Positions 43,663 to 51,734 of a stretch of DNA of 64,000 nt are shown piece after piece. Below the pieces are notes generated by a model. It was given only the letters and a program-made list of their open reading frames with translations. It searched no databases and had not been told where the DNA came from. The position numbers and the translations under genes are program-made. The stretch spans positions 62,001-126,000 of the forward strand of contig NZ_BONC01000011.1 of NCBI RefSeq assembly GCF_016862515.1, read 5' to 3'. This stretch comes from Asanoa iriomotensis (GTDB taxonomy: Bacteria > Actinomycetota > Actinomycetes > Mycobacteriales > Micromonosporaceae). The stretch's first letter is position 1; each line of letters begins with the position of its first letter.

Positions 43663-43733
43663 CGACCCCTCCTTAATTCCCAACCAACCAGGGTACGCGG
43701 CGCGTCAGGGCGCCCATCCGCGCGCCCACACAG

Positions 43734-43764
43734 GTCTTGAACAGGTTCAAGACGGGCGTAGCAT
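43734..43764 (+). promoter_or_regulatory. Promoter with perfect dyad operator for the UbiA-type gene
   Basis: GTCTTGAAC-AG-GTTCAAGAC (43734-43753) is a perfect 20-bp palindrome. TTGAAC inside it can serve as -35 (43737-43742), with TAGCAT (43759-43764) as -10 at 16-bp spacing and the GTG start 7 nt further on, giving a leaderless mRNA. A repressor dimer bound here would cover the -35. No regulator is adjacent. Confidence 0.65.
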
Positions 43765-43771
43765 CGATGTC

Positions 43772-44788
43772 GTGAGCAGCCTGAGCGTTGCCGACCGGCT
43801 GTCGGCCTGGCGATACGCGTTCGCCACCACCAACCCGCCCGCACAGGGCGTCGTCGATCCGGTCACCCGCTGGCTGGTCGTCACCCGCGCCGGCGTACTG
43901 CCGATGACGTTCACGTCGGGTCTGATCGCCGTCCTGCTCGCGGCCGTGGCGGTCGTGCACGTGGACTGGCTCAACGTCACCCTCGCCGTGCTCGGCATCG
44001 TGGTCGCGCACCTGGCCAACAACCTGATGAACGACCTCACGGACACCGACGTCGGCAACGACACCGCCGACTACCCGCGGGCGCTCTACGCGCCGCACCC
44101 GATCCTGGCCGGCCTGGTCACCCGCCGGCAGCTCGTCGCCGGCATCCTGCTCTGCCAGGTGGTCGACCTGGCCATCATGATCACGCTGATCGTCCGGCAG
44201 AACTGGTGGATCGCCGCCTTCGCGCTCGGCGGGCTGTTCCTGTCGTGGGCCTACACCGCGCCGCCGCTGCGGCTGAAGAAGATCGGGCTCGGCGAGGCGG
44301 ACGTGCTGGTCACCTGGGGTCCACTGATGGTGGGCGGGGTCTACTACGCCGGCACGGGGACGCTGCCCTGGGCGGTCGTGGTCACCGCGCTGGTCTACGC
44401 GCTGCTGCCGACCACGGTGCTGATGGGCAAACACATCGACAAGCTGCCGTACGACGCCCGCAGCAGCACCCGGACCCTGCCGGTGGTGCTCGGCGAGCCG
44501 GCCGCCAAGGCGGCGACGATCGGGATGATGGTCCTCTACTACGTGGGCGTCGTCGTGCTCGTCTCGGTCGGCGAGCTGCCCTGGCCGGCGCTGCTCACCC
44601 TCGGTGGCGTGCCGACGCTGGTCTGGGTGTGGCGGCGCTTCCGCGAGCCGAAGCCGGTGGACCCGCCGCCGAACAACCCGGTCTGGCCACTGTGGTGGGC
44701 ACCGCTGGCCTTCATCCACACGCGCCGCGCCGGCGGCCTGCTGATCATCGGCCTGGCCGCCTGGGCCGTCTGGGTCGCGGTGCGCTAG
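43772..44788 (+). CDS. UbiA family prenyltransferase
   Basis: 338 residues with about nine membrane helices. The first aspartate-rich motif is NNLMNDLTDTDVGND, the second is DKLPYDARSSTRTLPVV, both needed to bind prenyl diphosphate through magnesium. Members include MenA (menaquinone), UbiA and others; the divergence from typical MenA prevents a firm assignment. GTG at 43772 is supported by the promoter layout. Divergent from the radical SAM gene by 109 bp and convergent with the VOC gene across a perfect hairpin. Confidence 0.82.
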   Translation: MSSLSVADRLSAWRYAFATTNPPAQGVVDPVTRWLVVTRAGVLPMTFTSGLIAVLLAAVAVVHVDWLNVTLAVLGIVVAHLANNLMNDLTDTDVGNDTADYPRALYAPHPILAGLVTRRQLVAGILLCQVVDLAIMITLIVRQNWWIAAFALGGLFLSWAYTAPPLRLKKIGLGEADVLVTWGPLMVGGVYYAGTGTLPWAVVVTALVYALLPTTVLMGKHIDKLPYDARSSTRTLPVVLGEPAAKAATIGMMVLYYVGVVVLVSVGELPWPALLTLGGVPTLVWVWRRFREPKPVDPPPNNPVWPLWWAPLAFIHTRRAGGLLIIGLAAWAVWVAVR

Positions 44789-44791
44789 CGG

Positions 44792-44844
44792 TTAAGGAAC
44801 GGTCCGTTATTAACGCATAGCGTTAATAACGGACCGTTCCTTAA
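44792..44844. terminator. Perfect 25-bp inverted repeat between convergent genes
   Basis: Arms 44792-44816 and 44820-44844 pair perfectly around ATA; outer part TTAAGGAACGGTCCGTTA, inner TTAACGC/GCGTTAA. It carries the GGAACGGTCCGTT core of the repeats at 3593-3644. It stands directly after the UbiA-type stop, and the TAA of the VOC gene is inside its right arm. It likely acts as a bidirectional terminator recruited from a mobile-type palindromic repeat. Confidence 0.85.
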
Positions 44845-45236
44845 GGTCGTGGGCCCAGCAGGTCCCACCTGTTGCCCGCGACGTCCTCGAAGACCACGAC
44901 GCTGCCGTAGACCTCGTGCCGCGGCTCGCCGTGGAAGGTGACGCCGGCTTCGCGCATCCGGTCGTACGCCGCCGCGAAGTCGTCGACCCGCAGGAAGAAC
45001 CCGACACGCCCGGCGAGCTGGTTGCCGACAACCTTGGCCTGATCGTCACCATCGGCCTGGGCGAGCAGCAGGCCGGTTGCCGCGCCCGGCGGGCGGACCA
45101 CGACCCAGCGCTTGGGCCGGCCGTCGTTGGTGACCGACGGGCTGTCCTCGACGAGGTCGAACCCGAGCGCGTCGACGAAGAACCCGATGGCCTCGTCGTA
45201 GTCGTCGACGACGATCGCGGCTAGTTCGATGTGCAT
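44841..45236 (-). CDS. Glyoxalase/bleomycin resistance (VOC) family protein
   Basis: 131 residues forming one VOC module pair: IELAAIVVDDYDEAIGFFVDALGFDLVEDS, then VGFFLRVDDFAAAYDRMREAGVTF and VVVFEDVAGNRWDLLGP. VOC proteins use a metal site formed by His/Glu residues to act on or sequester small molecules. Substrate unknown. ATG at 45236; TAGTCT at 45250-45245 is 8 nt upstream, a possible leaderless start. The stop codon lies within the 25-bp inverted repeat. Confidence 0.85.
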   Translation of the reverse strand: MHIELAAIVVDDYDEAIGFFVDALGFDLVEDSPSVTNDGRPKRWVVVRPPGAATGLLLAQADGDDQAKVVGNQLAGRVGFFLRVDDFAAAYDRMREAGVTFHGEPRHEVYGSVVVFEDVAGNRWDLLGPRP

Positions 45237-45298
45237 GGTGCGGAAGACTAGCTCGACTCGTCTAACCTCGGCGTCGGGCTGGGAGAGGAGCGCCGCTG

Positions 45299-46321
45299 AT
45301 GGCGGAGGAGGAACGGGAGCGCCAGGGCGGCGTGACCGAGCCGGTCACGCCGGTCGACGCGGGGTCGGGCGAAGCGCCGCGCGAACCTAAGTGGAGCGGT
45401 GCCGCGCCCGTGCCGCCGCCCGCGCCCAAGCGCCGGCGCTGGCTCGAGGACGAGTCGATGTTCCCGCCGCCACCGCCGCCGCCCGCGTCGCCGCCCCGCG
45501 ACCCGACGCTGGACCTGCCCACCGGGCGGGCGTTCGAGCCCGACACCCCGGTCGACCCGTGGGCCGACGCCGACCCGCTGCCGGCGTACCCGATGGACGT
45601 GACCTATCCCCCGACGCGGCTGGAACAAATCGGACCACCACCGCCGCCTCCGACCCCGCCGCCCCCGGCACCCCTGCCCGTCAAGAAGTCGAAGGCCAAG
45701 CGGCCCGAGCCGGCCGGGCCGCCGCCGGGCTGGCGGCCCCCGCCCGGCTATGTCGCGGTCCCGGTGCGCCGGCGCCGCCGCTGGCCCTGGTTCGCGCTGC
45801 TCTCCCTGCTCTGCTGCTGCGGCTGCCCGGCCTGGTTCGGCCAGCCGCTGTACGCCCAGTTCCCCGCGGACGCCGTCGTGCCGGCCACGGTCGGCAACCT
45901 GACACTGCGGGACGACCAGCAGAGCAAGCGGACGGCCGAGCAGTTGAAGACCGACCTGCGCCGGACCTACGTCATCAGCTCGCCGTTCGCCGGCGTCTTC
46001 GTCGACGGCGACGGCAAGCGCGCCACCGTGTTCGGCACGACGGGCCTGCACCTCTCCCCCGACGACGACGTGACCGCCGAGATCAACCGGGTGACCGGGA
46101 CCTACCAACTGCGCAGCATCACGACGGTGGCCGCCACCGAGCGCGGCGAGAGCCGGCGGTGCGGGATCGGCACCGACAACGGCACCGACGTCGTGGTCTG
46201 TTCGTGGGTCGACTACGGCAGCCTCGGCACGGGCGTGTTCACCCGGCTCGACGTCGACGAGAGCAACGGACGGCTCAGCCAACTCCGCGACACGATCGTG
46301 ACGCGTCGATCGGACGGTTGA
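45299..46321 (+). CDS. Hypothetical proline-rich membrane protein
   Basis: 340 residues. An acidic, proline-rich cytosolic part (runs of PPPPPP at about 55 and 115) ends in RRRRRWPWFALLSLLCCCGCPAWF, a single membrane helix at about 160-182 with a cysteine cluster. The external domain of about 150 residues (ADAVVPATVGNLTLRDDQQS... FTRLDVDESNGRL) is of a type common in actinobacteria but of no known function. ATG at 45299 with GAGAGGAG 6 nt upstream. Unlinked to a known pathway; 29 bp before the photolyase gene on the same strand. Confidence 0.72.
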   Translation: MAEEERERQGGVTEPVTPVDAGSGEAPREPKWSGAAPVPPPAPKRRRWLEDESMFPPPPPPPASPPRDPTLDLPTGRAFEPDTPVDPWADADPLPAYPMDVTYPPTRLEQIGPPPPPPTPPPPAPLPVKKSKAKRPEPAGPPPGWRPPPGYVAVPVRRRRRWPWFALLSLLCCCGCPAWFGQPLYAQFPADAVVPATVGNLTLRDDQQSKRTAEQLKTDLRRTYVISSPFAGVFVDGDGKRATVFGTTGLHLSPDDDVTAEINRVTGTYQLRSITTVAATERGESRRCGIGTDNGTDVVVCSWVDYGSLGTGVFTRLDVDESNGRLSQLRDTIVTRRSDG

Positions 46322-46350
46322 ATCCCTCCTCGGAGGGGCACAATGATCGG

Positions 46351-47820
46351 ATGATCCGCCGTTGGTTGTTCGCCGACCAATTGGGGCCACACTTCCTCGA
46401 CGCGCCCCGGCAACCCGTGCTGCTGATCGAGTCGAAGTCCGTGTTCCGGCGCCGGGCGTTCCACCGGCAGAAGGCTCACCTCGTGCTCTCCGCGCTGCGG
46501 CACCGCGCGGCCGAGTTGGGCGACCAAGCCATCTTCCTGCGCACCGACACGTACGGCGAGGCGCTACGCAAGGTCAGCGGCGAGCCACTGGACGTGTGCC
46601 ATCCGACCTCTCGCCGGGCCCGCGAGTTCGTGCGCGGCCACGACGGTGTCACCGTGCTGCCGCCGCGCGGGTTCACCACGTCTCCCGGCGACTTCGTCGC
46701 GTGGGCCGACGGCCGGCACGGACGGCTGCGGATGGAGGACTTCTACCGCGACGCCCGGCGCCGCCTCGACGTGCTGATGGACGGTGACGCACCGGCGGGC
46801 GGCACCTGGAACCTGGACGCGGAGAACCGCCAACCGCCGCCGTCGTCCGGCATGCCGGTGCCGGCGCCGCCGATGCCGGTGGAGGACGAGATCGACGAGG
46901 GCGTACGCGCGGACCTCGACCGCTGGGAGTCCGAGGGCATCGAGTTCGTCGGCCGCGACGGCCCGCGCCTGTTCCCGGCGACGCGCCGCGAGGCCCTGGC
47001 CCGGCTGCGGCACTTCGTGGAACACCGATTACCGGCCTTCGGCCCGTACGAGGACGCGATGCTGGCCGGTGACCCCTGGATGGCACACAGCCTGCTCTCC
47101 GCCCCGCTCAACCTGGGCCTGATCGACCCGCTGGACGCGGTGCACCGCGCCGAGGCGGCGTACCGCTCGGGTGCGGCGCCGCTGTCCTCGGTGGAGGGCT
47201 TCGTCCGCCAGTTGATCGGCTGGCGCGACTACATCTGGCACCTGTACTGGTATTTCGGCGCGGACTACGGCGCGGCGGACGGCCTGCGCGCGACCCGCCC
47301 GGTCCCGTCGTGGTTCCGCGCGTTGGACGCGGACGCCGTCGAGGCCCGCTGCCTGTCGGACGTGCTGGCCGGCGTCCGCGACCGCGGCTGGGTGCACCAC
47401 ATCCCGCGCCTGATGGTCCTGGGCAACTACGCGCTGCAGCGCGGCTGGCGGCCCGCCGACCTGGTCGACTGGTTCCACCGGTCGTTCGTCGACGGTTACG
47501 AGTGGGTGATGACGGCAAATGTGGTGGGCATGAGCCAGTACGCGGACCTGGGCGCGATGACTACCAAGCCGTACGCGGCGGGCGGTGCCTACATCAACCG
47601 GATGAGCGACTACTGCCGCGGCTGCCGCTACGACCCGAGATCGCGCCTGGGCCTCAACGCGTGCCCGTACACGGCCGGCTATTGGGCCTTTCTCGATCGC
47701 AACCGCGGCCGCCTGCGCGGCAATGCCCGCCTGGGCCAGGCGATGCGCCAACTGGACCGGATCGACGACCTGCCCGCGGTCCGCGCTCAGGAACGCGACC
47801 GAGGAGACGAGGCACCGTGA
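46351..47820 (+). CDS. phrB: FeS-containing bacterial cryptochrome/photolyase (PhrB type)
   Basis: 489 residues. PhrB-type (6-4) photolyases carry FAD and a [4Fe-4S] cluster and repair UV photoproducts with light. The N-terminal [12 protein letters not shown] alpha/beta domain and the C-terminal helical FAD domain ([39 protein letters not shown]) are complete. All four cluster cysteines are present at C334, C422, C425 and C438, with the spacing of Agrobacterium PhrB (88, 3 and 13). ATG at 46351 overlaps the stop of a three-codon frame (46343-46354) that has the good ribosome site. The stop overlaps the SDR start, so the two are coupled. Confidence 0.9.
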   Translation: MIRRWLFADQLGPHFLDAPRQPVLLIESKSVFRRRAFHRQKAHLVLSALRHRAAELGDQAIFLRTDTYGEALRKVSGEPLDVCHPTSRRAREFVRGHDGVTVLPPRGFTTSPGDFVAWADGRHGRLRMEDFYRDARRRLDVLMDGDAPAGGTWNLDAENRQPPPSSGMPVPAPPMPVEDEIDEGVRADLDRWESEGIEFVGRDGPRLFPATRREALARLRHFVEHRLPAFGPYEDAMLAGDPWMAHSLLSAPLNLGLIDPLDAVHRAEAAYRSGAAPLSSVEGFVRQLIGWRDYIWHLYWYFGADYGAADGLRATRPVPSWFRALDADAVEARCLSDVLAGVRDRGWVHHIPRLMVLGNYALQRGWRPADLVDWFHRSFVDGYEWVMTANVVGMSQYADLGAMTTKPYAAGGAYINRMSDYCRGCRYDPRSRLGLNACPYTAGYWAFLDRNRGRLRGNARLGQAMRQLDRIDDLPAVRAQERDRGDEAP

Positions 47821-48572
47821 CCGCGTCGTACGTGGTGACCGGCGCCGCCGGCGGTGTGGGTCGCGCGATCGCGGAACGCCTCCTGTCGGTGGACGGCACG
47901 ACGGTGGTGGTCCTGGACCTGGCGCCGGTGACCTGGTCACACCCGCGCCTGCTGGCGGTGACCGGCGACGCGACCGACGAGGGCGCCGCCTCGACCGCGG
48001 CCGACCAGGCGGAGGCCGCCGCGCCGCTGGCCGGTTGGGTCAACAACGCGGCCGTCTTCCGCGACCTCCCGCTGGACACCACACCGGCGGCGGAGGTGGT
48101 CGCGCTGATCACGCTCAACCTGGCACCGGCGGTGGTCGGCAGCGCCGTCGCGGTCCGCCGCTTCCTCGCCGCGGGCACCCCCGGCGCGATCGTCAACGTG
48201 TCGTCGCACCAGGCCCAACGCGCGGTCCGCGGCGCCCTGCCCTACGCGACGGCGAAGGCCGCGGTCGAGGGGCTGACCCGGGCGCTCGCCGTGGACCACG
48301 GCCCGTCCGGCATCCGCGCCAACGCGGTGGCCCTGGGCTCGATCGACACGGAACGCTACGCGGACTACCTGGCGGGCCTGTCACCGGTCGCGGTGACCCA
48401 GGTGGCCGAGCAGATGTCCCGCCTGCACCCGATCGGCCGCGTGGGCCGCGCCGACGAGGTGGCCGAAGCGGTCGCCTTCCTGCTCTCCCCCGGCGCCAGC
48501 CTGATCACGGGCACGGTCATCCCCGTCGACGGCGGCCGCGCCGCCCAGGGCCAGGACCCCGAATCACGCTGA
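47817..48572 (+). CDS. Short-chain dehydrogenase/reductase (SDR)
   Basis: 251 residues, classical SDR. Cofactor site [22 protein letters not shown] loop; active-site Ser in [11 protein letters not shown] and YxxxK as YATAKAA (Y-K pair); C-terminal [12 protein letters not shown](P)-dependent oxidoreductase; substrate unknown. GTG at 47817 overlaps the photolyase stop (GTGA). The 3' end overlaps the convergent monooxygenase-like gene by 9 bp. Coupling to a photolyase could mean a cofactor-linked role, but this is speculation. Confidence 0.88.
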   Translation: MTASYVVTGAAGGVGRAIAERLLSVDGTTVVVLDLAPVTWSHPRLLAVTGDATDEGAASTAADQAEAAAPLAGWVNNAAVFRDLPLDTTPAAEVVALITLNLAPAVVGSAVAVRRFLAAGTPGAIVNVSSHQAQRAVRGALPYATAKAAVEGLTRALAVDHGPSGIRANAVALGSIDTERYADYLAGLSPVAVTQVAEQMSRLHPIGRVGRADEVAEAVAFLLSPGASLITGTVIPVDGGRAAQGQDPESR

Positions 48573-49568
48573 AGCGCGCGACATCCGGTCGATGACGTCG
48601 ATCGTCTGCGCGGTCAGGGCACGAACCAGCGCGTCCGCCGGCTGGACGTCGCGGACCAGCTCGACCGACTGGCCCGAGTAGAGAGCCATCTCGTCCAGGT
48701 CGCCGGTCATGCCGGGCAACGGGATCAGGTCCTCGTAACGGAGATGGGGTCGGGCGCCGTGTACCGCCACGACGTCGCCCTCGCCCGGACGGTCCGGCGC
48801 GGGCGGCGACCCGGCCGCCTCCCACCGCCGCACCGTCTCGTTGCGGAGGGCGCGGTGTGGCGCGTCGGGCCAGCCTCCGTCGAAACACCGGGTGTGGACG
48901 GTGTCCTCGGCGCCCGCCTCGACGAGCCGGTCCCGATAGCGCTGATGGGTGTCCGCCTGCGTGGTGGCCAGGAACCGGGTGCCCAGCCACGCACCCTGCG
49001 CGCCCAGCGCGAGCGCGGCGGCGACACCGCGGCCGTCGCTGATGCCGCCGGCCGCCATGACCGGGAGCGGCCCGACCGCGTCGACGACGGCCGGCACCAG
49101 CACCATGGTCGTGGTCGTGCCGCGCACGTGGCCGCCGGCTTCCCAGCCCTGCGCCACCACGACGTCGACACCGGAGTCGGCCGCGTGCCGGGCCTCCGCG
49201 ACGCCGCCCACGGTGTGCATGTGCAAGGCGCCGGCCTGCCGGATCACGTCGCTGACCGGCGCCGGGTCGCCCCAGAACGTCGACACGACCGGGACGCCCT
49301 CGTCCAGACAGGCCGCGAGGGTCTCGCCGACAGGGAAGTCCAGCACGAGGTTGACACCGAACGGCCGTGAGGTGCGCCGGCGCACCTCACGGATCCGATC
49401 GCGGGCCGCGTCGGGACCGCACCAGGTCAGGGCGAGCATGCCCAGCCCGCCGGCTCCGGAGACCGCCGCGGCCAGTTCGGGTCCCGCCGCCGAGCCGACC
49501 GGCGCCTGGACGATCGGTGCGTCGAGACCGAGACGGTCACCCAACTCGGTACGAAGGCGCCTGGTCAT
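48564..49568 (-). CDS. 2-nitropropane dioxygenase/nitronate monooxygenase family protein
   Basis: 334 residues, TIM-barrel FMN enzyme: [36 protein letters not shown] (the HxxGH-type His/Gly segment), and the phosphate site [23 protein letters not shown]. The family includes nitronate monooxygenases and enoyl-reductase-like proteins; substrate unknown. ATG at 49568 with GGTGGGGA about 5 nt upstream; an alternative frame start at 49739 is in the next gene. It lies 56 bp after the BNR gene on the same strand and may be the last gene of the glycan operon. Confidence 0.82.
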   Translation of the reverse strand: MTRRLRTELGDRLGLDAPIVQAPVGSAAGPELAAAVSGAGGLGMLALTWCGPDAARDRIREVRRRTSRPFGVNLVLDFPVGETLAACLDEGVPVVSTFWGDPAPVSDVIRQAGALHMHTVGGVAEARHAADSGVDVVVAQGWEAGGHVRGTTTTMVLVPAVVDAVGPLPVMAAGGISDGRGVAAALALGAQGAWLGTRFLATTQADTHQRYRDRLVEAGAEDTVHTRCFDGGWPDAPHRALRNETVRRWEAAGSPPAPDRPGEGDVVAVHGARPHLRYEDLIPLPGMTGDLDEMALYSGQSVELVRDVQPADALVRALTAQTIDVIDRMSRASA

Positions 49569-49624
49569 GGATTCCCCACCTCGCCGAAACGGATCACCGA
49601 CCGGGCGCCACTGTATCGACGGAG

Positions 49625-51709
49625 TCAGCGGCGCACGAAACGCACCGCGTCGGCGATGACGAACCCGCTCGAGGTGTCGCTCAGCGAGACCGAACCGGCG
49701 ATGCCCGCCGTGAAGCGGAACTCGCCGAGCGAGACCCACTCCCCGCCGCGGGGCTCTGGCACGCCCCGGACCGTCTGGTTCACCCGCACGACATCGGTGC
49801 CACCCGCGTGCACCACGGTGTACGGCGCGTCCGTCGCTCGGTTCGACGCGGCCGCGAACGAGACCAGCACCTCGTAGGCGCCGTCACCCGGCAGCGACGG
49901 TCGCCAGCGCACCACGTTGGCGCCCGTGCCGGCCGCCCGCGACAGGTAGTTCGAGCCGTAGTAGCCCGCGACCCCCGTGCCCGCCGACCAACTGCCGGCG
50001 ACCGTCTCGAAGCCCTTCTCCCCGTTGTCGATCGTCACGTCCTCCCGGACGTCCGACTCCGGCCCCTCGGTCAGGGTCAGTTCGTCGAGGCTCACCGACG
50101 TGCCGCCGCCGCGCCCCGGCGAGACGAGCGTGAAGCGCACCTTGGCCCGCCCCGGCCGCAGCCGCACGGTGCCGAGGTTCAGCACGTCGTACCCCTCGGA
50201 GCTCTCCGCCGTGCCGTCGAACGTCGACCGGCGCGGCGCGACGCCGTCGACGGTCACGGTGACGACGCCGCCGTCGAGCGGGCGGTAGTAGCGCAGCGCC
50301 GCCTCCTGCTCGCCGCCGCGCCCCACGGTGATCGGGAACTCGATGTAGTCGCCGACCGCCGTCGGGGTCCAGACCGACCGGGCCCCGCCGCGCGCGGTCG
50401 GCTCCCGGACCACGGCGACCGTCCCGGCCGAGCGGTGCGCGCCCTTGACGGCCGCACCGAGGTCGTAGGCGCGCTCGCGCAGCCCCGGCCCGGCGGCCAG
50501 ACTGTCCCGGCCCCGCGTCAGCCACTCGAGGTTGAACCGGCACACCGCCACCCGCCGCGGCGCGCTGGGAATGTCGCCGTCGCAGCCGTACAGCAGGACG
50601 ATCGTGCCGTCGGAGAGCCGCGCCAGGTCGGAGTAGTAGGACCGGTTCGGGTTCACCACCCGGCTGTAGCGGAACGAGTAGCCCTCGTCGTAGCTCACCG
50701 ACACCGTCATGTTCCACCGCATCGGCGAGTCGGGCCGGCTGAACAGGACCCGGTCCACCTCGCGGCTGTGCGGGCCGCCGGTGTAGCGGGCCAGCCCCGC
50801 GTCGACAGCGTTGAAGACCCCGGTCGAACCGTCCAGTTTGGCCGGTGACCAGGTCAGGCCGCGGTCCTGGCTGATCGACACGATCCGCTGCCGGTTGCCG
50901 CCCGACGCCGCCCGGCCGTTGACCAGGACCGCGCCGTCGCGCCGCTGCACGACCCGGGCCTCGTTGATCGGGTAGTCCACCGAGACCGGCACCTCGCCGG
51001 TCGCCTGCCAGGTGCGGCCGTGGTCGTCGCTGTAGAGCCCGGCCACGCCGTAGAAGCGCTGTGCCACGGTGTTGCCGACGATCACCCGGCGGTGCAGCAC
51101 GTTGAGCAGCAGCCGGCCGTCGTCGAGCTGGATGCCGTGGCCCGGGCCCGGTCCGTGCAGCGCCCACTCGTACGGGAAATGGTCGAACAGCCCGGAGAGG
51201 CTGCGCGGCGCACTCCAGGTGGCGCCGTCGTCGCGGCTCGACACGACGTAGAGGTCGCCGCTGTCGCCCGAGCACGACGTGTTCTCCGGCAGCCGCAGCG
51301 AGAGCATGTAGAAGAGGAACACCTCACCGGTGCGACGGTCGACGAGGAACGCCGGGTTGCCCCAGGACTGGCCGTCGACGGACGGCACCACGGTCTGGGT
51401 CGCGCTCCACGTCACGCCGCCGTCGGTGCTGCGGCGCAGCAGGATGTCCCGGGGTCCGGCGTCGCAGACCTCGTAGCGGCCCTCGGTGGCGGCCAGGATC
51501 GTGTCGTTGGGCAGCACGGCCAGGCCGTGCACGTGGTAGTTCTCCAGCGGGTCGACCTCGGAGTCCCAGAGCGTCGTCTCGGTGAAGAACGGGCCGGTCG
51601 GCTGGGCGGCGGCCGCGGCCGCGGTGCCGCCGGCCAGCACCGGCAGACCGCCGGCGACGGCCGCGAGACCCATCGTGAACTGTCGACGTCCGATCCGTGA
51701 TTGCGCCAT
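49625..51709 (-). CDS. Secreted BNR/Asp-box protein with C-terminal golvesin-like domain
   Basis: 694 residues. A Tat signal (RIGRRQFTMGLAAVAGG; twin Arg at 8 and 9) exports the folded protein. The body is a six-bladed propeller with four clear Asp boxes (STDGGVTW, SRDDGATW, SDDHGRTW, SQDRGLTW), as in sialidases (GH33) and related enzymes. However, where sialidases have the RIP arginine, this protein reads NYHVHGLAV (residues 57-65), so the first substrate-binding Arg is missing, although EGR and an Asp-rich CDAGPRD follow. From about 560 a golvesin/xanthan-lyase-type C-terminal domain follows. ATG at 51709 with AAGGAG upstream. Substrate unknown. Confidence 0.8.
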   Translation of the reverse strand: MAQSRIGRRQFTMGLAAVAGGLPVLAGGTAAAAAAQPTGPFFTETTLWDSEVDPLENYHVHGLAVLPNDTILAATEGRYEVCDAGPRDILLRRSTDGGVTWSATQTVVPSVDGQSWGNPAFLVDRRTGEVFLFYMLSLRLPENTSCSGDSGDLYVVSSRDDGATWSAPRSLSGLFDHFPYEWALHGPGPGHGIQLDDGRLLLNVLHRRVIVGNTVAQRFYGVAGLYSDDHGRTWQATGEVPVSVDYPINEARVVQRRDGAVLVNGRAASGGNRQRIVSISQDRGLTWSPAKLDGSTGVFNAVDAGLARYTGGPHSREVDRVLFSRPDSPMRWNMTVSVSYDEGYSFRYSRVVNPNRSYYSDLARLSDGTIVLLYGCDGDIPSAPRRVAVCRFNLEWLTRGRDSLAAGPGLRERAYDLGAAVKGAHRSAGTVAVVREPTARGGARSVWTPTAVGDYIEFPITVGRGGEQEAALRYYRPLDGGVVTVTVDGVAPRRSTFDGTAESSEGYDVLNLGTVRLRPGRAKVRFTLVSPGRGGGTSVSLDELTLTEGPESDVREDVTIDNGEKGFETVAGSWSAGTGVAGYYGSNYLSRAAGTGANVVRWRPSLPGDGAYEVLVSFAAASNRATDAPYTVVHAGGTDVVRVNQTVRGVPEPRGGEWVSLGEFRFTAGIAGSVSLSDTSSGFVIADAVRFVRR

Positions 51710-51734
51710 GCTGCTCCTTACCGGTTGGGGTGGG

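Noticed and set aside
43772-44788. Naming the UbiA-type protein MenA
   Set aside because: The aspartate motifs fit the superfamily, but the sequence differs from typical actinobacterial MenA and no men gene is near.
49625-51709. Calling the BNR protein a sialidase (nanH)
   Set aside because: The RIP arginine is absent, so the specific name is not supported.
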